The notes under the pieces were generated by a model. That model was not told the DNA's origin and did no database searches. It was given only the letters and a program-made list of their open reading frames with translations. From positions 124,001 to 188,000 of the forward strand of contig NZ_MVDI01000001.1 of assembly GCF_002939305.1 (NCBI RefSeq): 64,000 nucleotides of DNA. The letters run 5' to 3'. Every line of letters begins with the position of its first letter. The stretch's first letter is position 1. Shown here piece by piece: positions 17,564-27,856 of the stretch. Position numbers and translations under genes: made by a program. This stretch comes from Chroococcidiopsis sp. TS-821 (GTDB taxonomy: Bacteria > Cyanobacteriota > Cyanobacteriia > Cyanobacteriales > Chroococcidiopsidaceae).

Positions 17564-19099
17564 ATGATAGCGGGATTGGCGAAGCACTGGCTGCGTCTGA
17601 GTGTGGTGGTGGGATTGTGTTGTTTACTGCTATTTGCAGGTTGTCAAAACAATTCTGATTCCCCTGCTGCTGGTAGAACCCTCACTGTTGCTGTGGAAGG
17701 AACGTACCCGCCATTTGAGTTTCAGTCGCCTGATGGCGAGTTACAAGGTTTTGATGTTGACTTGATGAATGCGATCGCCCAAGAAGAAGGCTTTACAATT
17801 CGCTATCAAAATCTACCATTTGCAGGGATGATTCCAGCACTACAAGCGCGAACAATCGATGCGGCGATCGCGGCGATGACGATTACCGAAGAACGTGCCA
17901 AAACCGTTTCTTTCTCGCGTCCTTATTTCAAATCAGGTCTGGCGATCGCAACTAGTGCAAACAATCAAGATATTACCAGTTTTGAGTCGCTGCAAAATCG
18001 ACGCATTGCCGTTCAAATTGGGACAACTGGGGCGCTAGAAGCCGCAAAAGTTCCTGGCGCACAAATACGCAGCTTTGATGACGCGCCGACAACTTTACGC
18101 GAATTACTCAACGGGAATGTTGACGCAGTACTCCACGACCAACCTGTCATCTTGTACGCCATCCAAACCGGAAACGTCCAAGGAGTCCGAGTTGTTGGCG
18201 ATCTTTTAACTGAAGAATATTTTGGTATTCCTACCCCAAAAGGTTCGCCAAACTTAGCGGTAATCAACCGAGGATTAACAACTCTCCTCGAAAACGGCAC
18301 GTATAACCAAATTTATCAAAAATGGTTTGGTGTAGAACCGCCTCCCTTACCCGAAAGACTGCCTTTCCAAGAAGAAACCGCAACAGGCGGCGCACCGTTG
18401 ATCTTAACCGCAGTTAATGTCATTGTGCGTGCATTACCTTCTTTACTTCGTGGTGCTTTAATCACACTGCAACTAACCGCTTTTTCTGTCGTTTTAGGCA
18501 TGATTGCAGGTTCGCTAATTGGAATTATCCGCCTTTCTAAAATTTTGCCAATTCGTTGGGCTGCTAGAGCATATATCGATTTCTTTCGCGGTACGCCTTT
18601 ACTCGTACAGATTTTTATGATCTACTTTGGTATTCCTGCGATCGCCCAAGAACTCGGTTTTACTTTTAATCTCAATCGCCTCGCCGCCGCAGTTCTCGCG
18701 TTAAGTCTCAACAGCGCCGCATACATTGCAGAAATCGTTCGTGGTGGCATTCAATCGATTGAGTCTGGACAATCGGAAGCTTCGCAATCACTGGGGATGA
18801 GTTCGGTGCAAACAATGCGTTATATCATCTTTCCCCAAGCTTTCCGCCGAATGCTACCCGCTTTGGGCAATGAGTTTATTAGTTTACTAAAAGATACCAG
18901 TTTGGTTGCGGTAATTGGCTTTGAAGAACTGTTCCGCCAAGGTCAACTGATTGTTGCCGAAAATTATCGCTCGTTTGAAATTTATGCGACTGTCGCTATC
19001 ATTTATCTGTGTCTCACTCTACTATCGTCGCAAGTCTTCAGCTACTTCGAACGCTGGATGAATCCTACAATGCGATCGCGTCACAAAGCTCGTGCTTAA
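17564..19099 (+). CDS. Fused amino-acid-binding lipoprotein and permease (GlnH-GlnP type)
   Basis: 511 residues. A lipobox at LLFAGC (Cys27) is followed by a family-3 periplasmic binding domain (about 40-262: LTVAVEGTYPPFEF, GFDVDLMNAIA, AAMTITEERAKTVSFS). A membrane permease domain follows (about 290-505), with the EAA-type motif around GGIQSIESGQSEASQSLGM. Tethering the receptor to the channel removes the need for a separate binding protein. The ATPase is the divergent gene 145 bp away. Substrate (Gln, Glu or other polar amino acid) cannot be read from sequence. Confidence 0.9.
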   Translation: MIAGLAKHWLRLSVVVGLCCLLLFAGCQNNSDSPAAGRTLTVAVEGTYPPFEFQSPDGELQGFDVDLMNAIAQEEGFTIRYQNLPFAGMIPALQARTIDAAIAAMTITEERAKTVSFSRPYFKSGLAIATSANNQDITSFESLQNRRIAVQIGTTGALEAAKVPGAQIRSFDDAPTTLRELLNGNVDAVLHDQPVILYAIQTGNVQGVRVVGDLLTEEYFGIPTPKGSPNLAVINRGLTTLLENGTYNQIYQKWFGVEPPPLPERLPFQEETATGGAPLILTAVNVIVRALPSLLRGALITLQLTAFSVVLGMIAGSLIGIIRLSKILPIRWAARAYIDFFRGTPLLVQIFMIYFGIPAIAQELGFTFNLNRLAAAVLALSLNSAAYIAEIVRGGIQSIESGQSEASQSLGMSSVQTMRYIIFPQAFRRMLPALGNEFISLLKDTSLVAVIGFEELFRQGQLIVAENYRSFEIYATVAIIYLCLTLLSSQVFSYFERWMNPTMRSRHKARA

Positions 19100-19347
19100 T
19101 ATTATTAAGGCAGAAGCATCAAAGATTTTTCAGTTGCCTTGCACTTTTGTCCAAATTCATGATACGATTTATTTCATAATAGAAATCTGTCACAAAAATA
19201 TTTTTGCTTTAATATTTCCATTATAAAGAATATAATATCGAAAAAAACGTTGAAAAGCAAGTAGCATCGCTACCTATCTTCTTCTTCATAGAAGCTCGTA
19301 GTCTTCCCAGAAGGAAGTTTATTAACCCTGACCCCTGCATATATCTA

Positions 19348-19905
19348 TCATTTTCGACTGCGGTACTGCCAAGGCTCAACAAAGTGCGAATCACTCCATA
19401 CACCTATCCGTTGACTTTTAGCACTAGCTTCGGCACGTTCAACAGCAGTAGCACTCGGACAATTTTTGAGATAAGGACGATACACGAGCGCAAGTCCTTC
19501 ACGGGCTAGAACTTCCTGAATCAAAGTTCCATCAGCAAGACGTACTTCAGCAATTTGACGACCGTAGCGATCGCTATCTGTAATCTTTAAACTAACGCGA
19601 TCGCCACCTCGATCGATCAGTTGCTGCACGCGTTGTTGCGCTTTCATTCCCCAGTGAAATTGGTTACGCGCAATTCTACTTTTCGTATACTTTTCCTGGT
19701 TAGAATGCGGGATTTCTGGAGCATCGATACAGGCGAAGCGGACGTGAATTTTAGCTCCTTGATTATTGGTCACAGTAATCGTATCGCCATCACTGACTTT
19801 TAGTACCGTATACTTTGCGTGTGGAATTAGAAATTGCCACGCACTCAACCCTAATAAAAGAATAATCGCGCAGATCAAAAGAAGCGATCGCACAGGTAGT
19901 TTCAC
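19348..19905 (-). CDS. Staphylococcal-nuclease-like (thermonuclease) secreted protein
   Basis: 185 residues. One N-terminal hydrophobic segment (LLLICAIILLLGLSAWQFL) acts as signal or anchor, followed by an OB-fold SNase domain. The landmarks are VSDGDTITV, RFACIDAPEIPH (Arg and Asp of the site), DRYGRQIAEVRL and LAREGLALVY, so the catalytic Asp/Arg/Glu framework appears intact. Probably an exported or membrane-anchored nuclease. The 250 bp downstream (19100-19347) is AT-rich with no gene. Confidence 0.86.
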   Translation of the reverse strand: MKLPVRSLLLICAIILLLGLSAWQFLIPHAKYTVLKVSDGDTITVTNNQGAKIHVRFACIDAPEIPHSNQEKYTKSRIARNQFHWGMKAQQRVQQLIDRGGDRVSLKITDSDRYGRQIAEVRLADGTLIQEVLAREGLALVYRPYLKNCPSATAVERAEASAKSQRIGVWSDSHFVEPWQYRSRK

Positions 19906-20036
19906 AAACTCATACCCAAATTGCTACCCGTGCGATATTAGCAAATGCGAGAAGCAAGGAGCTAGTGGCTAGTGTTGAGCATTGAGTAAGGAGTAATGAG
20001 TTAAGAGAATTTTCTTAACTCCCCTGCTTCCTCTGC

Positions 20037-20387
20037 TTACTTCCGGCTACCAACTAATTCGCGTTCTTCTACTACTTGCTCAACCACCGGAGTATCAACC
20101 ATTTCTAGTGCTTCGTACTCAGCGCGATCGATAGCAGGATCGGATTGACGCGAACGGCGCGACCAATAAACACCACCGACTGCGAGTAAACCTGAAAGGA
20201 GCGCGAATCCTGCTAAGTTGGAATTATTCGTTGTTGTCGGATTCATGCTTGGTGGTGACTGAGTTGCAGAATTAGCCGAAGTCAGTTTAGAACTAAAGGG
20301 ACATGCTTGAACCGGATGAGAAGTAACGAAAGTAGGAAGTGCGATCGCCGCAACCGAGACAAGAGTAAAAAGGTAACTTGGTTTCAT
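20037..20387 (-). CDS. Small exported membrane-anchored protein of unknown function
   Basis: 116 residues: a signal peptide (cleavage near VQA-CPF), a Ser/Thr/Asn/Pro-rich linker, one transmembrane helix at about 58-76 (LAGFALLSGLLAVGGVYW) with a following SRRSRQ stop-transfer, and an acidic tail. No known domain seen. It has the layout of a short periplasmic or lumenal anchor protein. Confidence 0.62.
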   Translation of the reverse strand: MKPSYLFTLVSVAAIALPTFVTSHPVQACPFSSKLTSANSATQSPPSMNPTTTNNSNLAGFALLSGLLAVGGVYWSRRSRQSDPAIDRAEYEALEMVDTPVVEQVVEERELVGSRK

Positions 20388-20576
20388 GGTGTTCTGCGGT
20401 AGAAAGACAACTGTTGAATTAATCTAGCGTTGTGTAAATAGCCAGATTGTTCTTAATTTTGCACAATATTTAAAATACTGCCAAATATAATTTACTGATG
20501 TATCAGAGCTAGCCACCCTAATCAGAAATTAGCGATTAGGATCAATGATGTAACCTCCTCATACAGCAAGTAGATC

Positions 20577-21320
20577 ATGAACTTTCTCACATACGTTCTA
20601 CACTTAGCTGGTTCAAGTGCTATAGCCTATATGACAGCGCGGCAAATTCGCGATCCTTTAACACGTCCTAACGTTCTAGCTGGATTCCAACTTGCAGAAT
20701 CAGGTTCCGTTCCCTTTTTAGAAGCACTGAGTAAACGCGCAGCAGCAGAAGGCGATACTTGGCTTGCAGAAAAACTCACAAAACACGCTGCTGACGAAAA
20801 CCGACACGGGCATATTTTTGCTCACGCCTTAAAACAACTCGACAAACAAGTCATTGACTTCAAAAATTTACCCAAACCGTCTGATGATAAGCCGAATGAG
20901 CAGCGGAGTCCTTTCTTCGCAGCTTACTTTGAAGGATATTCTCCCGAACAACTTAAACCAGACAATATCGACTGGAAAGTCTTCATGGCTAGCACCTACA
21001 CTTTAGAGCTAGACGCCAGCAAAGATTTTGCGCGGATGGCAAAAGTGTTACCAGACGATGACGCAACAGCGCGAAACCTCAAAAAAGGAATGCTGAGTAT
21101 TGCCCAAGATGAAACAGGTCATGCCGCATACTTATATGAAGCAATGACCCGTAGAATGTCAATGATTGAAGTGCAACAACTCGTAGATGAATGGCGCACC
21201 CGCAAAGTTAACGCGTTATTAGCAATGGCTAATAGTTTTCTACAACGTAGCGGACAAATGCCATCACTGGTACAAGATGCTGCACCCGCAGACGTATCTG
21301 AAGAACTAACTGCGGCTTAA
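20577..21320 (+). CDS. Ferritin-like diiron-carboxylate protein
   Basis: 247 residues. After a hydrophobic N-terminus it has the four-helix diiron pattern: E41 in QLAESGSVPF, ExxH in DENRHGHIF (E74, H77), a Glu in YTLELDASKDF (about 142) and ExxH in AQDETGHAAYLYE. That is two ExxH motifs plus two single Glu, as in rubrerythrin or MiaE-type enzymes. Enzyme activity is unknown; iron-dependent oxidation or oxidative-stress protection is possible. Its stop overlaps the convergent SLH-like gene by 4 bp. Confidence 0.75.
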   Translation: MNFLTYVLHLAGSSAIAYMTARQIRDPLTRPNVLAGFQLAESGSVPFLEALSKRAAAEGDTWLAEKLTKHAADENRHGHIFAHALKQLDKQVIDFKNLPKPSDDKPNEQRSPFFAAYFEGYSPEQLKPDNIDWKVFMASTYTLELDASKDFARMAKVLPDDDATARNLKKGMLSIAQDETGHAAYLYEAMTRRMSMIEVQQLVDEWRTRKVNALLAMANSFLQRSGQMPSLVQDAAPADVSEELTAA

Positions 21321-21661
21321 CTGTTAGGTGTAACTGGTGCAGTAAACTCAATGGTACCTTCTGTGGGGCTAGACTGCTGACTTTGTGTCGGTATTGCTTG
21401 CTGAAACAAAGACGGTGGTGCAGCTTGACGGAAGGCACCACAATAATACATCGTCATTACAGCTTTGAAAGCCCAGTGATCTGGCGAGACATCGCTAAAA
21501 GGTATGGGTAAGGTCTCAGCTTGGTTTTGAATACAAGCATTCGCAACTGGGTTTGTTGTCGGTGCAGTTGGCGATTGAGTTGCTGGTGTTTGGGCTTTTA
21601 CGGGAGCAACAAGGCTAGCCGTAGATAAGAATACCGTTGTTGCTAAAATTCGTAAGTTCAT
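21317..21661 (-). CDS. Small exported protein with an SLH-like motif
   Basis: 114 residues with a signal peptide (cleavage near VKA-QTP) and a Thr/Pro-rich stretch. The core FSDVSPDHWAFKAVMTMYYCG resembles the first half of an S-layer-homology (SLH) repeat, which binds cell-wall polymers. It is too short for a complete SLH domain. Cyanobacterial porins also carry an SLH motif near the N-terminus. Function unknown. Confidence 0.65.
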   Translation of the reverse strand: MNLRILATTVFLSTASLVAPVKAQTPATQSPTAPTTNPVANACIQNQAETLPIPFSDVSPDHWAFKAVMTMYYCGAFRQAAPPSLFQQAIPTQSQQSSPTEGTIEFTAPVTPNS

Positions 21662-21794
21662 AAAGACTTTTCATACGCGGCTTTCTTCTAGTCTAGTAAA
21701 CCTCCTGCATGAATTGCAGATTGCCTGCAACTGAAGTTGCGGCTACATAGACAAAGTGTGCGTAGCACGCTAAAATTTCTGCGCTTATGCGGTC

Positions 21795-22029
21795 TTACGT
21801 ATTACCAACAAAACCAAACAACTTAGCTAAACTACCAAGGATAGCTAAAATTAATCGGTTTTTCACTCGTTCATCTAAGTTATTAATTTTTTCACTTAAA
21901 GTTTTAATTTCTCCTTTGAGTTCTCTTTGACCCACTTTCAAATCAACAATATCTTTTTGTAAGTTATCTAGTTGCTAGTGAATTTTAGTTAGAATTTCTT
22001 TTAAATCTTTTTCAATTGTTACTGTCATC
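21795..22029 (-). pseudogene. Broken gene for a small coiled-coil cyanobacterial protein
   Basis: From ATG at 22029 the frame reads MTVTIEKDLKEILTKIH, then TAG at codon 18, then QLDNL. An extra A in TTAACAAAAAG (around 21960) shifts the frame. The remainder (QKDIVDLKVGQRELKGEIK..., ending LILAILGSLAKLFGFVGNT) reads cleanly to TAA at 21795-21797. The intact family is a common cyanobacterial protein: a heptad coiled coil plus a C-terminal hydrophobic helix. One nonsense and one frameshift mutation make this copy a pseudogene. Confidence 0.75.
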
Positions 22030-22178
22030 TACTTAACGCTTAATCAAAATTCAATCTTTGATCAGTTGCTTTTTTTAGTCTAGTGTATATCCTTTCTACA
22101 TTAAATAAAGCGCGATCGCTACCGTGAAAACAGCAGTTTTAGTCTGGCAATCACTCATAATATCGATAGGAGCTGTTG

Positions 22179-22439
22179 TCAATTTGCACTGTTGTGCTTG
22201 CAGGTAATAGTGCGGCGTGTGACAGCTGTCTGAGTCATCCAGCAGCTGAGTTGACAAGGATAAATGCAGGGGATACTCCCGCAGATCAGTGCAGCAAGTA
22301 GCCCAATTGCTTGAGACTTTGCAGTAATTGTGTGATGCGTGCGAAAAAGTTTATATGCTGCAACGAGTAAAGCACCGCCTGTAATTGAATTGCAAAAAGC
22401 CGCAGGTAAAGTCAGATACCCAACTATAAACGAACGCAA
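22179..22439 (-). CDS. Doubtful small membrane protein or gene remnant
   Basis: 86 codons. The first 55 encode two plausible membrane segments (FIVGYLTLPAAFCNSITGGA and AIGLLAALICGSIPCIYP) joined by a basic loop. The last 30 are Cys/Thr/Lys-rich and look out of frame. It may be the start of a membrane protein truncated by a frameshift. No homologue recognised. Confidence 0.33.
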   Translation of the reverse strand: MRSFIVGYLTLPAAFCNSITGGALLVAAYKLFRTHHTITAKSQAIGLLAALICGSIPCIYPCQLSCWMTQTAVTRRTITCKHNSAN

Positions 22440-22570
22440 TTTTGATTAACTACTAACAAATTTAACTTCTACCACTACTAACGAGAGCTTTCATAACATT
22501 CAGTCACTCTCACTTTATTACCCTTTACCTTACTCGATAACTTACAATAAATTCAAAACTACTTTATCAA

Positions 22571-22602
22571 CGAAAAATCCGCCAGTGCAGGATAGCTGGC
22601 GG
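22571..22602 (-). terminator. Rho-independent terminator
   Basis: CCGCCAG (22602-22596) pairs perfectly with CTGGCGG (22585-22579) around a 10-nt loop and is followed on the minus strand by ATTTTT (22579-22574). No protein gene lies immediately upstream on this strand, so it most likely ends the candidate small RNA. Confidence 0.7.
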
Positions 22603-22698
22603 TGAGTCTAGAAGCAGGAGAGGAATCGCGTTAACTAAATTGATTGTAAGTCCTGTGTTCTCAGATAATCTCCCGTATAATCACGGTTTTTTTGTTGA
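22571..22698 (-). ncRNA. Candidate small RNA with own promoter and terminator
   Basis: On the minus strand, TTGACC (22734-22729) and GATAAA (22711-22706) are exactly 17 bp apart, predicting a start near 22698. The transcript would contain a 5' hairpin (CCGT-GATTAT-ACGG, about 22672-22686), about 70 nt without an open frame, and a strong terminator hairpin. Length is about 125-130 nt. It does not carry the CUCACAC core of Yfr1 or an obvious Yfr2 signature. It lies in a 650-bp gene-free region (22440-23098). Confidence 0.42.
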
Positions 22699-23098
22699 TG
22701 GACAATTTATCTTCGGGGTTTTCTGGGAGGTCAAAATCATAGATTTGAGACACTCAGCACTTTTATTGAATAAATTATGCACAATTCAAGCGCGTGTTGT
22801 TAACAATTCTGTAATTTAGATGAGTATTTTCTCCTTCAAGTTATGAAAATAACAATTTTATTAGGAATACTAATTTATATTTTCAAAAAATATTGATATA
22901 GACATAAATAATACTTTTGTCAGATACTTAATATGCGCAATACAATTCACAAATTAAATCAATGAGATATGATAAAGTGTTCAATTTCTTATCCCGAACA
23001 ATTGAGGGAGGGAACAATTTACTGAATTAGGCGATCGCTTATATTGATACAAATACCAAACTATTTATTTCTTTCAGCTAAGAATATCCAAAAATTTC

Positions 23099-23749
23099 AT
23101 GAATCTGCATCGAATTACTTCTTTAACAAGTTGCTTATTTTTATTAATCGCAACAGCTTGTTCTCTTGCTAGTACAGAAAGCGTAGACAACAACTCAAAA
23201 AATTGGAATCAAGTTGAGCCTACGCAAAATCCATTGACAAAGACAGCCACTATTAATATTGAAGGAGAAAAAACAACCGTTTCTTTACAAGAGTACAGTC
23301 ACCCACTTTTAACGACCTACTTCCCCAACCAAGATTTTATTCCTGAATCGGTTAGTTCTGGTGAAGGCACTGCAATTCGATTTGATAGTAACTTTGGTGG
23401 TACAAAAAACGAAACCGCATATGTTCAATTTTTCTTTCCTGGCTATGCTAATACGCTCAACCAGTTGAAACAAAGTTGGATTGAAGGAGAAAACGGTTTA
23501 CTTGCCTCGAATGGCTGGCGCATCATCGAGGTTTTGCCAGAAGCTACGTATCCCTGGGCTAGAGAAGAAATTGTTTTTCAGCAACCTGAAAAAAATATAA
23601 CAGGTAGCGTATATCTTGGAGAACTTGCTGGAAACGCGTTCTATGTTGTAACACATTACCCAGTAGAATACGGAGATGGATTTGTACCCAGAGCTAACAT
23701 CATTCTGCAAAACGCAAACATCAACCCATCAAACTCAAGGCGAAACTGA
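23099..23749 (+). CDS. Lipoprotein of unknown function
   Basis: 216 residues with a lipobox (LIATAC, Cys21), a polar linker and a beta-rich body containing FPNQDFIPESVSSGEGTAIRF, TAYVQFFFPGY and YPWAREEIVF. No catalytic motif is recognised. The gene stands alone upstream of purL. It has the character of a conserved cyanobacterial lipoprotein, but no function can be proposed. Confidence 0.68.
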   Translation: MNLHRITSLTSCLFLLIATACSLASTESVDNNSKNWNQVEPTQNPLTKTATINIEGEKTTVSLQEYSHPLLTTYFPNQDFIPESVSSGEGTAIRFDSNFGGTKNETAYVQFFFPGYANTLNQLKQSWIEGENGLLASNGWRIIEVLPEATYPWAREEIVFQQPEKNITGSVYLGELAGNAFYVVTHYPVEYGDGFVPRANIILQNANINPSNSRRN

Positions 23750-23810
23750 CATTAAGGGATATACTCAAATCGATAGAATAATTTTTTATGCCGTCTCCTA
23801 ATTAATAGTT

Positions 23811-26129
23811 ATGTCCGTCCTCTCTTCTGCACCTTTTTCGCTTGAAGAAATCGCCAACGAAGGTTTAAAGCCTGAAGAATACGAAGAAATTGTGCGACGA
23901 CTAGGACGCCATCCGAACAAAGCTGAGTTAGGGATGTTTGGCGTCATGTGGTCAGAACATTGCTGCTATAAAAATTCGCGATCGCTCCTCAAACAGTTTC
24001 CCACAACAGGCTCGCGTATTCTCGTGGGTCCTGGAGAAAATGCGGGTGTCGTAGATTTGGGTGGCGGACTGCAACTTGCGTTCAAAATTGAATCGCACAA
24101 TCATCCTTCAGCGGTTGAGCCATTTCAAGGGGCGGCGACAGGCGTTGGCGGTATTCTCCGCGATATTTTTACAATGGGGGCGCGTCCGATCGCCTTACTT
24201 AACTCGTTGCGGTTCGGTTCGCTAGAAGACGCTAAAACACGACGTTTATTCACAGGTGTCGTTGCAGGTATTAGCCACTATGGTAATTGCGTAGGTGTTC
24301 CCACCGTTGGCGGCGAAGTTTATTTCGATCCGGCGTACTCAGGAAATCCCTTAGTCAACGTCATGGCATTAGGACTCATGGAAACTGAGGAAATCGTCAA
24401 GTCTGGTGCGTCAGGTTTAGGAAATCCAGTGCTGTATGTTGGTTCTACCACAGGACGCGATGGGATGGGCGGTGCAAGTTTTGCAAGTGCAGAACTCAGC
24501 GATGAATCGGAAAAAGATCGTCCCGCAGTGCAAGTTGGCGATCCTTTTTTAGAAAAATCGTTGATTGAAGCTTGTTTAGAAGCGTTTAAAACAGGTGCAG
24601 TCGTAGCAGCGCAGGATATGGGCGCAGCGGGAATTACGTGTTCGACGTCAGAAATGGCGGCGAAAGGTGGAGTAGGAATTGAACTTGATTTAGATAAAAT
24701 TCCGGTACGCGAAACTGGAATGGTTCCTTATGAATATCTACTTTCCGAATCGCAAGAGAGAATGCTATTTGTTGCCGAAAAAGGTAGAGAACAAGAATTA
24801 ATAAATATTTTCCACCGTTGGGGACTACACGCAGTTGTTGCTGGTACAGTGATTAGCGAACCAATCGTGCGCATTCTCTTTCAAGGTAAAGTCGCCGCCG
24901 AAATTCCCGCAACGGCTTTAGCTGAAAATACACCGATTTATCACCGCGAATTACTCAAAGAACCGCCAGAATATGCGCGTCAAGCGTGGGAATGGACAAG
25001 CGATCGCCTCCCGCCATGTAGTGCATCGGGTATTGAAATTCAAGACAATCACGCTTGGAGTGAGATTTTACTTGCACTACTAGATACGCCAACCATCGCC
25101 TCAAAACGTTGGGTATATCGCCAGTACGACCATCAAGTCCAAAATAATACTGTCATACTTCCTGGGGGGGCTGATGCAGCGGTTATCCGCTTGCGCCCTC
25201 AAGAACAATCGACGCCTGCAAACTCAGCAGTAGCCGCTACAGTCGATTGTAACCCGCGTTACGTATATCTTCATCCTTATGAAGGAGCAAAAGCCGTTGT
25301 TGCTGAAGCCGCGCGAAATCTTAGCTGTGTCGGTGCAGAACCTTTAGCCGTCACGGACAATTTAAATTTTGGTAGTCCAGAAAAACCTATAGGTTACTGG
25401 CAATTAGCAGAAGCTTGTCGCGGGTTAGCAGACGCTTGCCGAGAATTGCAAACACCTGTTACAGGTGGTAATGTGTCACTTTACAATGAAACGCTCGATT
25501 CTTTTGGTAATCCACAACCAATTTACCCGACTCCTGTTGTAGGAATGGTAGGGTTAATTCCTGATTTGACAAAAATTTGCTCTCAAGGCTGGAAAACACC
25601 AGGCGATATTATTTATCTTCTCGGCTCATCTTCAAAATCGCACATTACTTTGGGTGGTTCTGAGTATCTTGCCACAATTCACGACATGGTTGCTGGAATA
25701 CCACCGCAAGTTGATTTTGATTTAGAACGTCAAGTACAAGCGGCTTGTCGCGAAGGAATTCGTCAAGGTTGGATCAATTCAGCGCATGATTGTGCAGAAG
25801 GTGGAATAGCGATCGCCCTTGCTGAAGGTTGTATTAGCGGTAACTTAGGCGCAAACATAACACTCGTTCCCGACACCGAATTGCGCTGGGATGAGATTCT
25901 GTTTGGTGAAGGTGGTGCACGAATACTCGTGTCTATCTCGCCAGAACAACAAACGCAATGGGAATCTTATTTACAACAGCACTCGGTTGCGCATTGGCAA
26001 AAAATTGGCTTGGTCGAATCCGATACATTCTTACGGATTTCTACATCCGATCGGCTATTAATCGAAGTTACAATCGAACTGATGCGCGATCGCTACTGCA
26101 ATGCGATTCCTAGACGTCTAAATGTCTAG
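23811..26129 (+). CDS. purL: Phosphoribosylformylglycinamidine synthase II (PurL, small form)
   Basis: 772 residues, the length of the PurL used with separate PurQ and PurS. The N-terminal [14 protein letters not shown] and [23 protein letters not shown] blocks bind substrate and ATP. The repeated ATP-grasp-like AIR synthase domains are at about 85-210 and 440-600 ([24 protein letters not shown]), with [14 protein letters not shown] near the end. It converts FGAR to FGAM with glutamine-derived ammonia. purF follows 166 bp downstream on the same strand. Confidence 0.97.
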   Translation: MSVLSSAPFSLEEIANEGLKPEEYEEIVRRLGRHPNKAELGMFGVMWSEHCCYKNSRSLLKQFPTTGSRILVGPGENAGVVDLGGGLQLAFKIESHNHPSAVEPFQGAATGVGGILRDIFTMGARPIALLNSLRFGSLEDAKTRRLFTGVVAGISHYGNCVGVPTVGGEVYFDPAYSGNPLVNVMALGLMETEEIVKSGASGLGNPVLYVGSTTGRDGMGGASFASAELSDESEKDRPAVQVGDPFLEKSLIEACLEAFKTGAVVAAQDMGAAGITCSTSEMAAKGGVGIELDLDKIPVRETGMVPYEYLLSESQERMLFVAEKGREQELINIFHRWGLHAVVAGTVISEPIVRILFQGKVAAEIPATALAENTPIYHRELLKEPPEYARQAWEWTSDRLPPCSASGIEIQDNHAWSEILLALLDTPTIASKRWVYRQYDHQVQNNTVILPGGADAAVIRLRPQEQSTPANSAVAATVDCNPRYVYLHPYEGAKAVVAEAARNLSCVGAEPLAVTDNLNFGSPEKPIGYWQLAEACRGLADACRELQTPVTGGNVSLYNETLDSFGNPQPIYPTPVVGMVGLIPDLTKICSQGWKTPGDIIYLLGSSSKSHITLGGSEYLATIHDMVAGIPPQVDFDLERQVQAACREGIRQGWINSAHDCAEGGIAIALAEGCISGNLGANITLVPDTELRWDEILFGEGGARILVSISPEQQTQWESYLQQHSVAHWQKIGLVESDTFLRISTSDRLLIEVTIELMRDRYCNAIPRRLNV

Positions 26130-26295
26130 CTCAAGTCCGAGACAATAACCCTGACCTCTTCTACAATGAGCATTCTTACGCTACTGTGGTAAGAGGAATA
26201 GTTAACGATTTATTAAGCTCAGTTAAACATTCTGAAATTTCGGTTATAGATCGACTCTACTGAATCAACACCCCGCTCAGGAGCAAAGCAGCAGC

Positions 26296-27783
26296 ATGAT
26301 TCCCAACCATTCCCATTTATTGGCTGACACTGAAGCAATAGATAGCGATCGCATCGCGCGTCCTGATAAACCTGAAGAAGCCTGTGGCGTTTTTGGTGTT
26401 TATGCACCAGGGGAAGATGTTGCCAAACTTGCTTACTTCGGATTGTATGCGCTACAGCATCGCGGTCAAGAATCAGCAGGAATTGCGACCTTTGTCGGGG
26501 ATCGAGTCTACTTACATAAAGAAATGGGGCTTGTTTCCCAAGTCTTTAACGAATCAATTTTACAAGAATTACCAGGTGATATTGCCGTAGGACATACCCG
26601 CTATTCCACTACAGGCTCGAGCCGCGTTGTTAACGCCCAGCCTGCGGTCGTCCCCACGCGTTTAGGTTCGCTTGCTTTAGCACATAACGGCAATTTAGTC
26701 AATACGGTTCAATTGCGTGAAGAACTACAAAAAGCGCACTGTAACTTAGTAACCACGACCGATTCAGAACTAATTGCCTTAGCGATCGCCGATGAAGTCA
26801 ACAGCGGTAAAGCTTGGTTAGAGGGTGCGATCGCGGCTTTTCAACGCTGTCAAGGCGCATTTAGCTTAGTCATCGGTACTCCAGCGGGCGTGATAGGTGC
26901 TCGCGATCCTAATGGAATTCGTCCTCTCGTGATTGGCACTCTGGGCGATCGTCCGCAACGCTACGTGCTAGCCTCTGAAACTTGTGGTTTAGACATTATT
27001 GGTGCAGATTATCTCCGCGATGTTGAACCAGGAGAACTCGTTTGGATTACCGAAGCAGGACTTGCTTCCTTTCACTGGGCACAACAGCCACAACGCAAGC
27101 TGTGTATCTTTGAAATGATCTACTTTGCGCGACCTGATAGCGTCATGCACGATGAGAGTTTGTATACCTATCGCCTGCGTTTAGGAAGACAACTAGCAGA
27201 AGAATCTCCTGCTCAAGCAGATATTGTCATTGGTGTTCCTGATTCAGGGATTCCGGCGGCGATTGGTTTTGCGCAAGCATCGGGAATTCCTTATGCTGAG
27301 GGGCTAATTAAAAACCGTTATGTCGGACGCACCTTTATTCAACCAACGCAAACAATGCGCGAATCAGGTTTGCGAATGAAACTCAATCCCCTCAAAGATG
27401 TCCTCGCAGGCAAAAAAATTGTGATTGTAGACGACTCGATTGTACGCGGGACAACCAGTCGCAAACTCGTCCGCACACTCCGCGATGCAGGGGCAATAGA
27501 AGTGCATATGCGCGTTTCTTCACCCCCAGTTACGCATCCTTGTTTCTATGGTATTGACACAGACAGTCAAGATCAATTAATTGCCGCAACTAAATCTGTT
27601 GCCGAAATTGCCGCACAAATCGAAGTCGATTCGCTTGCATACCTCACTCAAGAAGGAATGCTCAAAGTCACTCAGGAAGATACAAATACTTTCTGTACAG
27701 CTTGCTTCAACGGCGAATACCCCATTCCCGTACCTGAGAACGTGAAGCGTTCTAAACTTATGCTCGAGAAAGTCGTCGTTTAA
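26296..27783 (+). CDS. purF: Amidophosphoribosyltransferase (PurF)
   Basis: 495 residues. A 29-residue propeptide precedes the nucleophilic Cys30 in EEACGVFGVY, as in Bacillus-type PurF. The N-terminal glutaminase domain contains GHTRYSTTG and LAHNGNLVN. The PRPP-binding loop is IVIVDDSIVRGTTSRKL. Cys residues for a [4Fe-4S] cluster are visible (CIFEMIYFARP, CFYGID and CTACFNGEYP), as in oxygen-sensitive PurF enzymes. It makes phosphoribosylamine, the first step of purine synthesis. Confidence 0.97.
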   Translation: MIPNHSHLLADTEAIDSDRIARPDKPEEACGVFGVYAPGEDVAKLAYFGLYALQHRGQESAGIATFVGDRVYLHKEMGLVSQVFNESILQELPGDIAVGHTRYSTTGSSRVVNAQPAVVPTRLGSLALAHNGNLVNTVQLREELQKAHCNLVTTTDSELIALAIADEVNSGKAWLEGAIAAFQRCQGAFSLVIGTPAGVIGARDPNGIRPLVIGTLGDRPQRYVLASETCGLDIIGADYLRDVEPGELVWITEAGLASFHWAQQPQRKLCIFEMIYFARPDSVMHDESLYTYRLRLGRQLAEESPAQADIVIGVPDSGIPAAIGFAQASGIPYAEGLIKNRYVGRTFIQPTQTMRESGLRMKLNPLKDVLAGKKIVIVDDSIVRGTTSRKLVRTLRDAGAIEVHMRVSSPPVTHPCFYGIDTDSQDQLIAATKSVAEIAAQIEVDSLAYLTQEGMLKVTQEDTNTFCTACFNGEYPIPVPENVKRSKLMLEKVVV

Positions 27784-27856
27784 CTTAATTCCTTTGGCTG
27801 CTGGTTGTAGATAGAATAGATCAGTTGATGTGGTACTCGTTGATTAAGCTGTGACT

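Noticed and set aside
19221-19403. A 60-codon minus-strand frame between the amino-acid transporter and the nuclease
   Set aside because: Overlaps the nuclease end in another frame and has no ribosome-binding site or motif.
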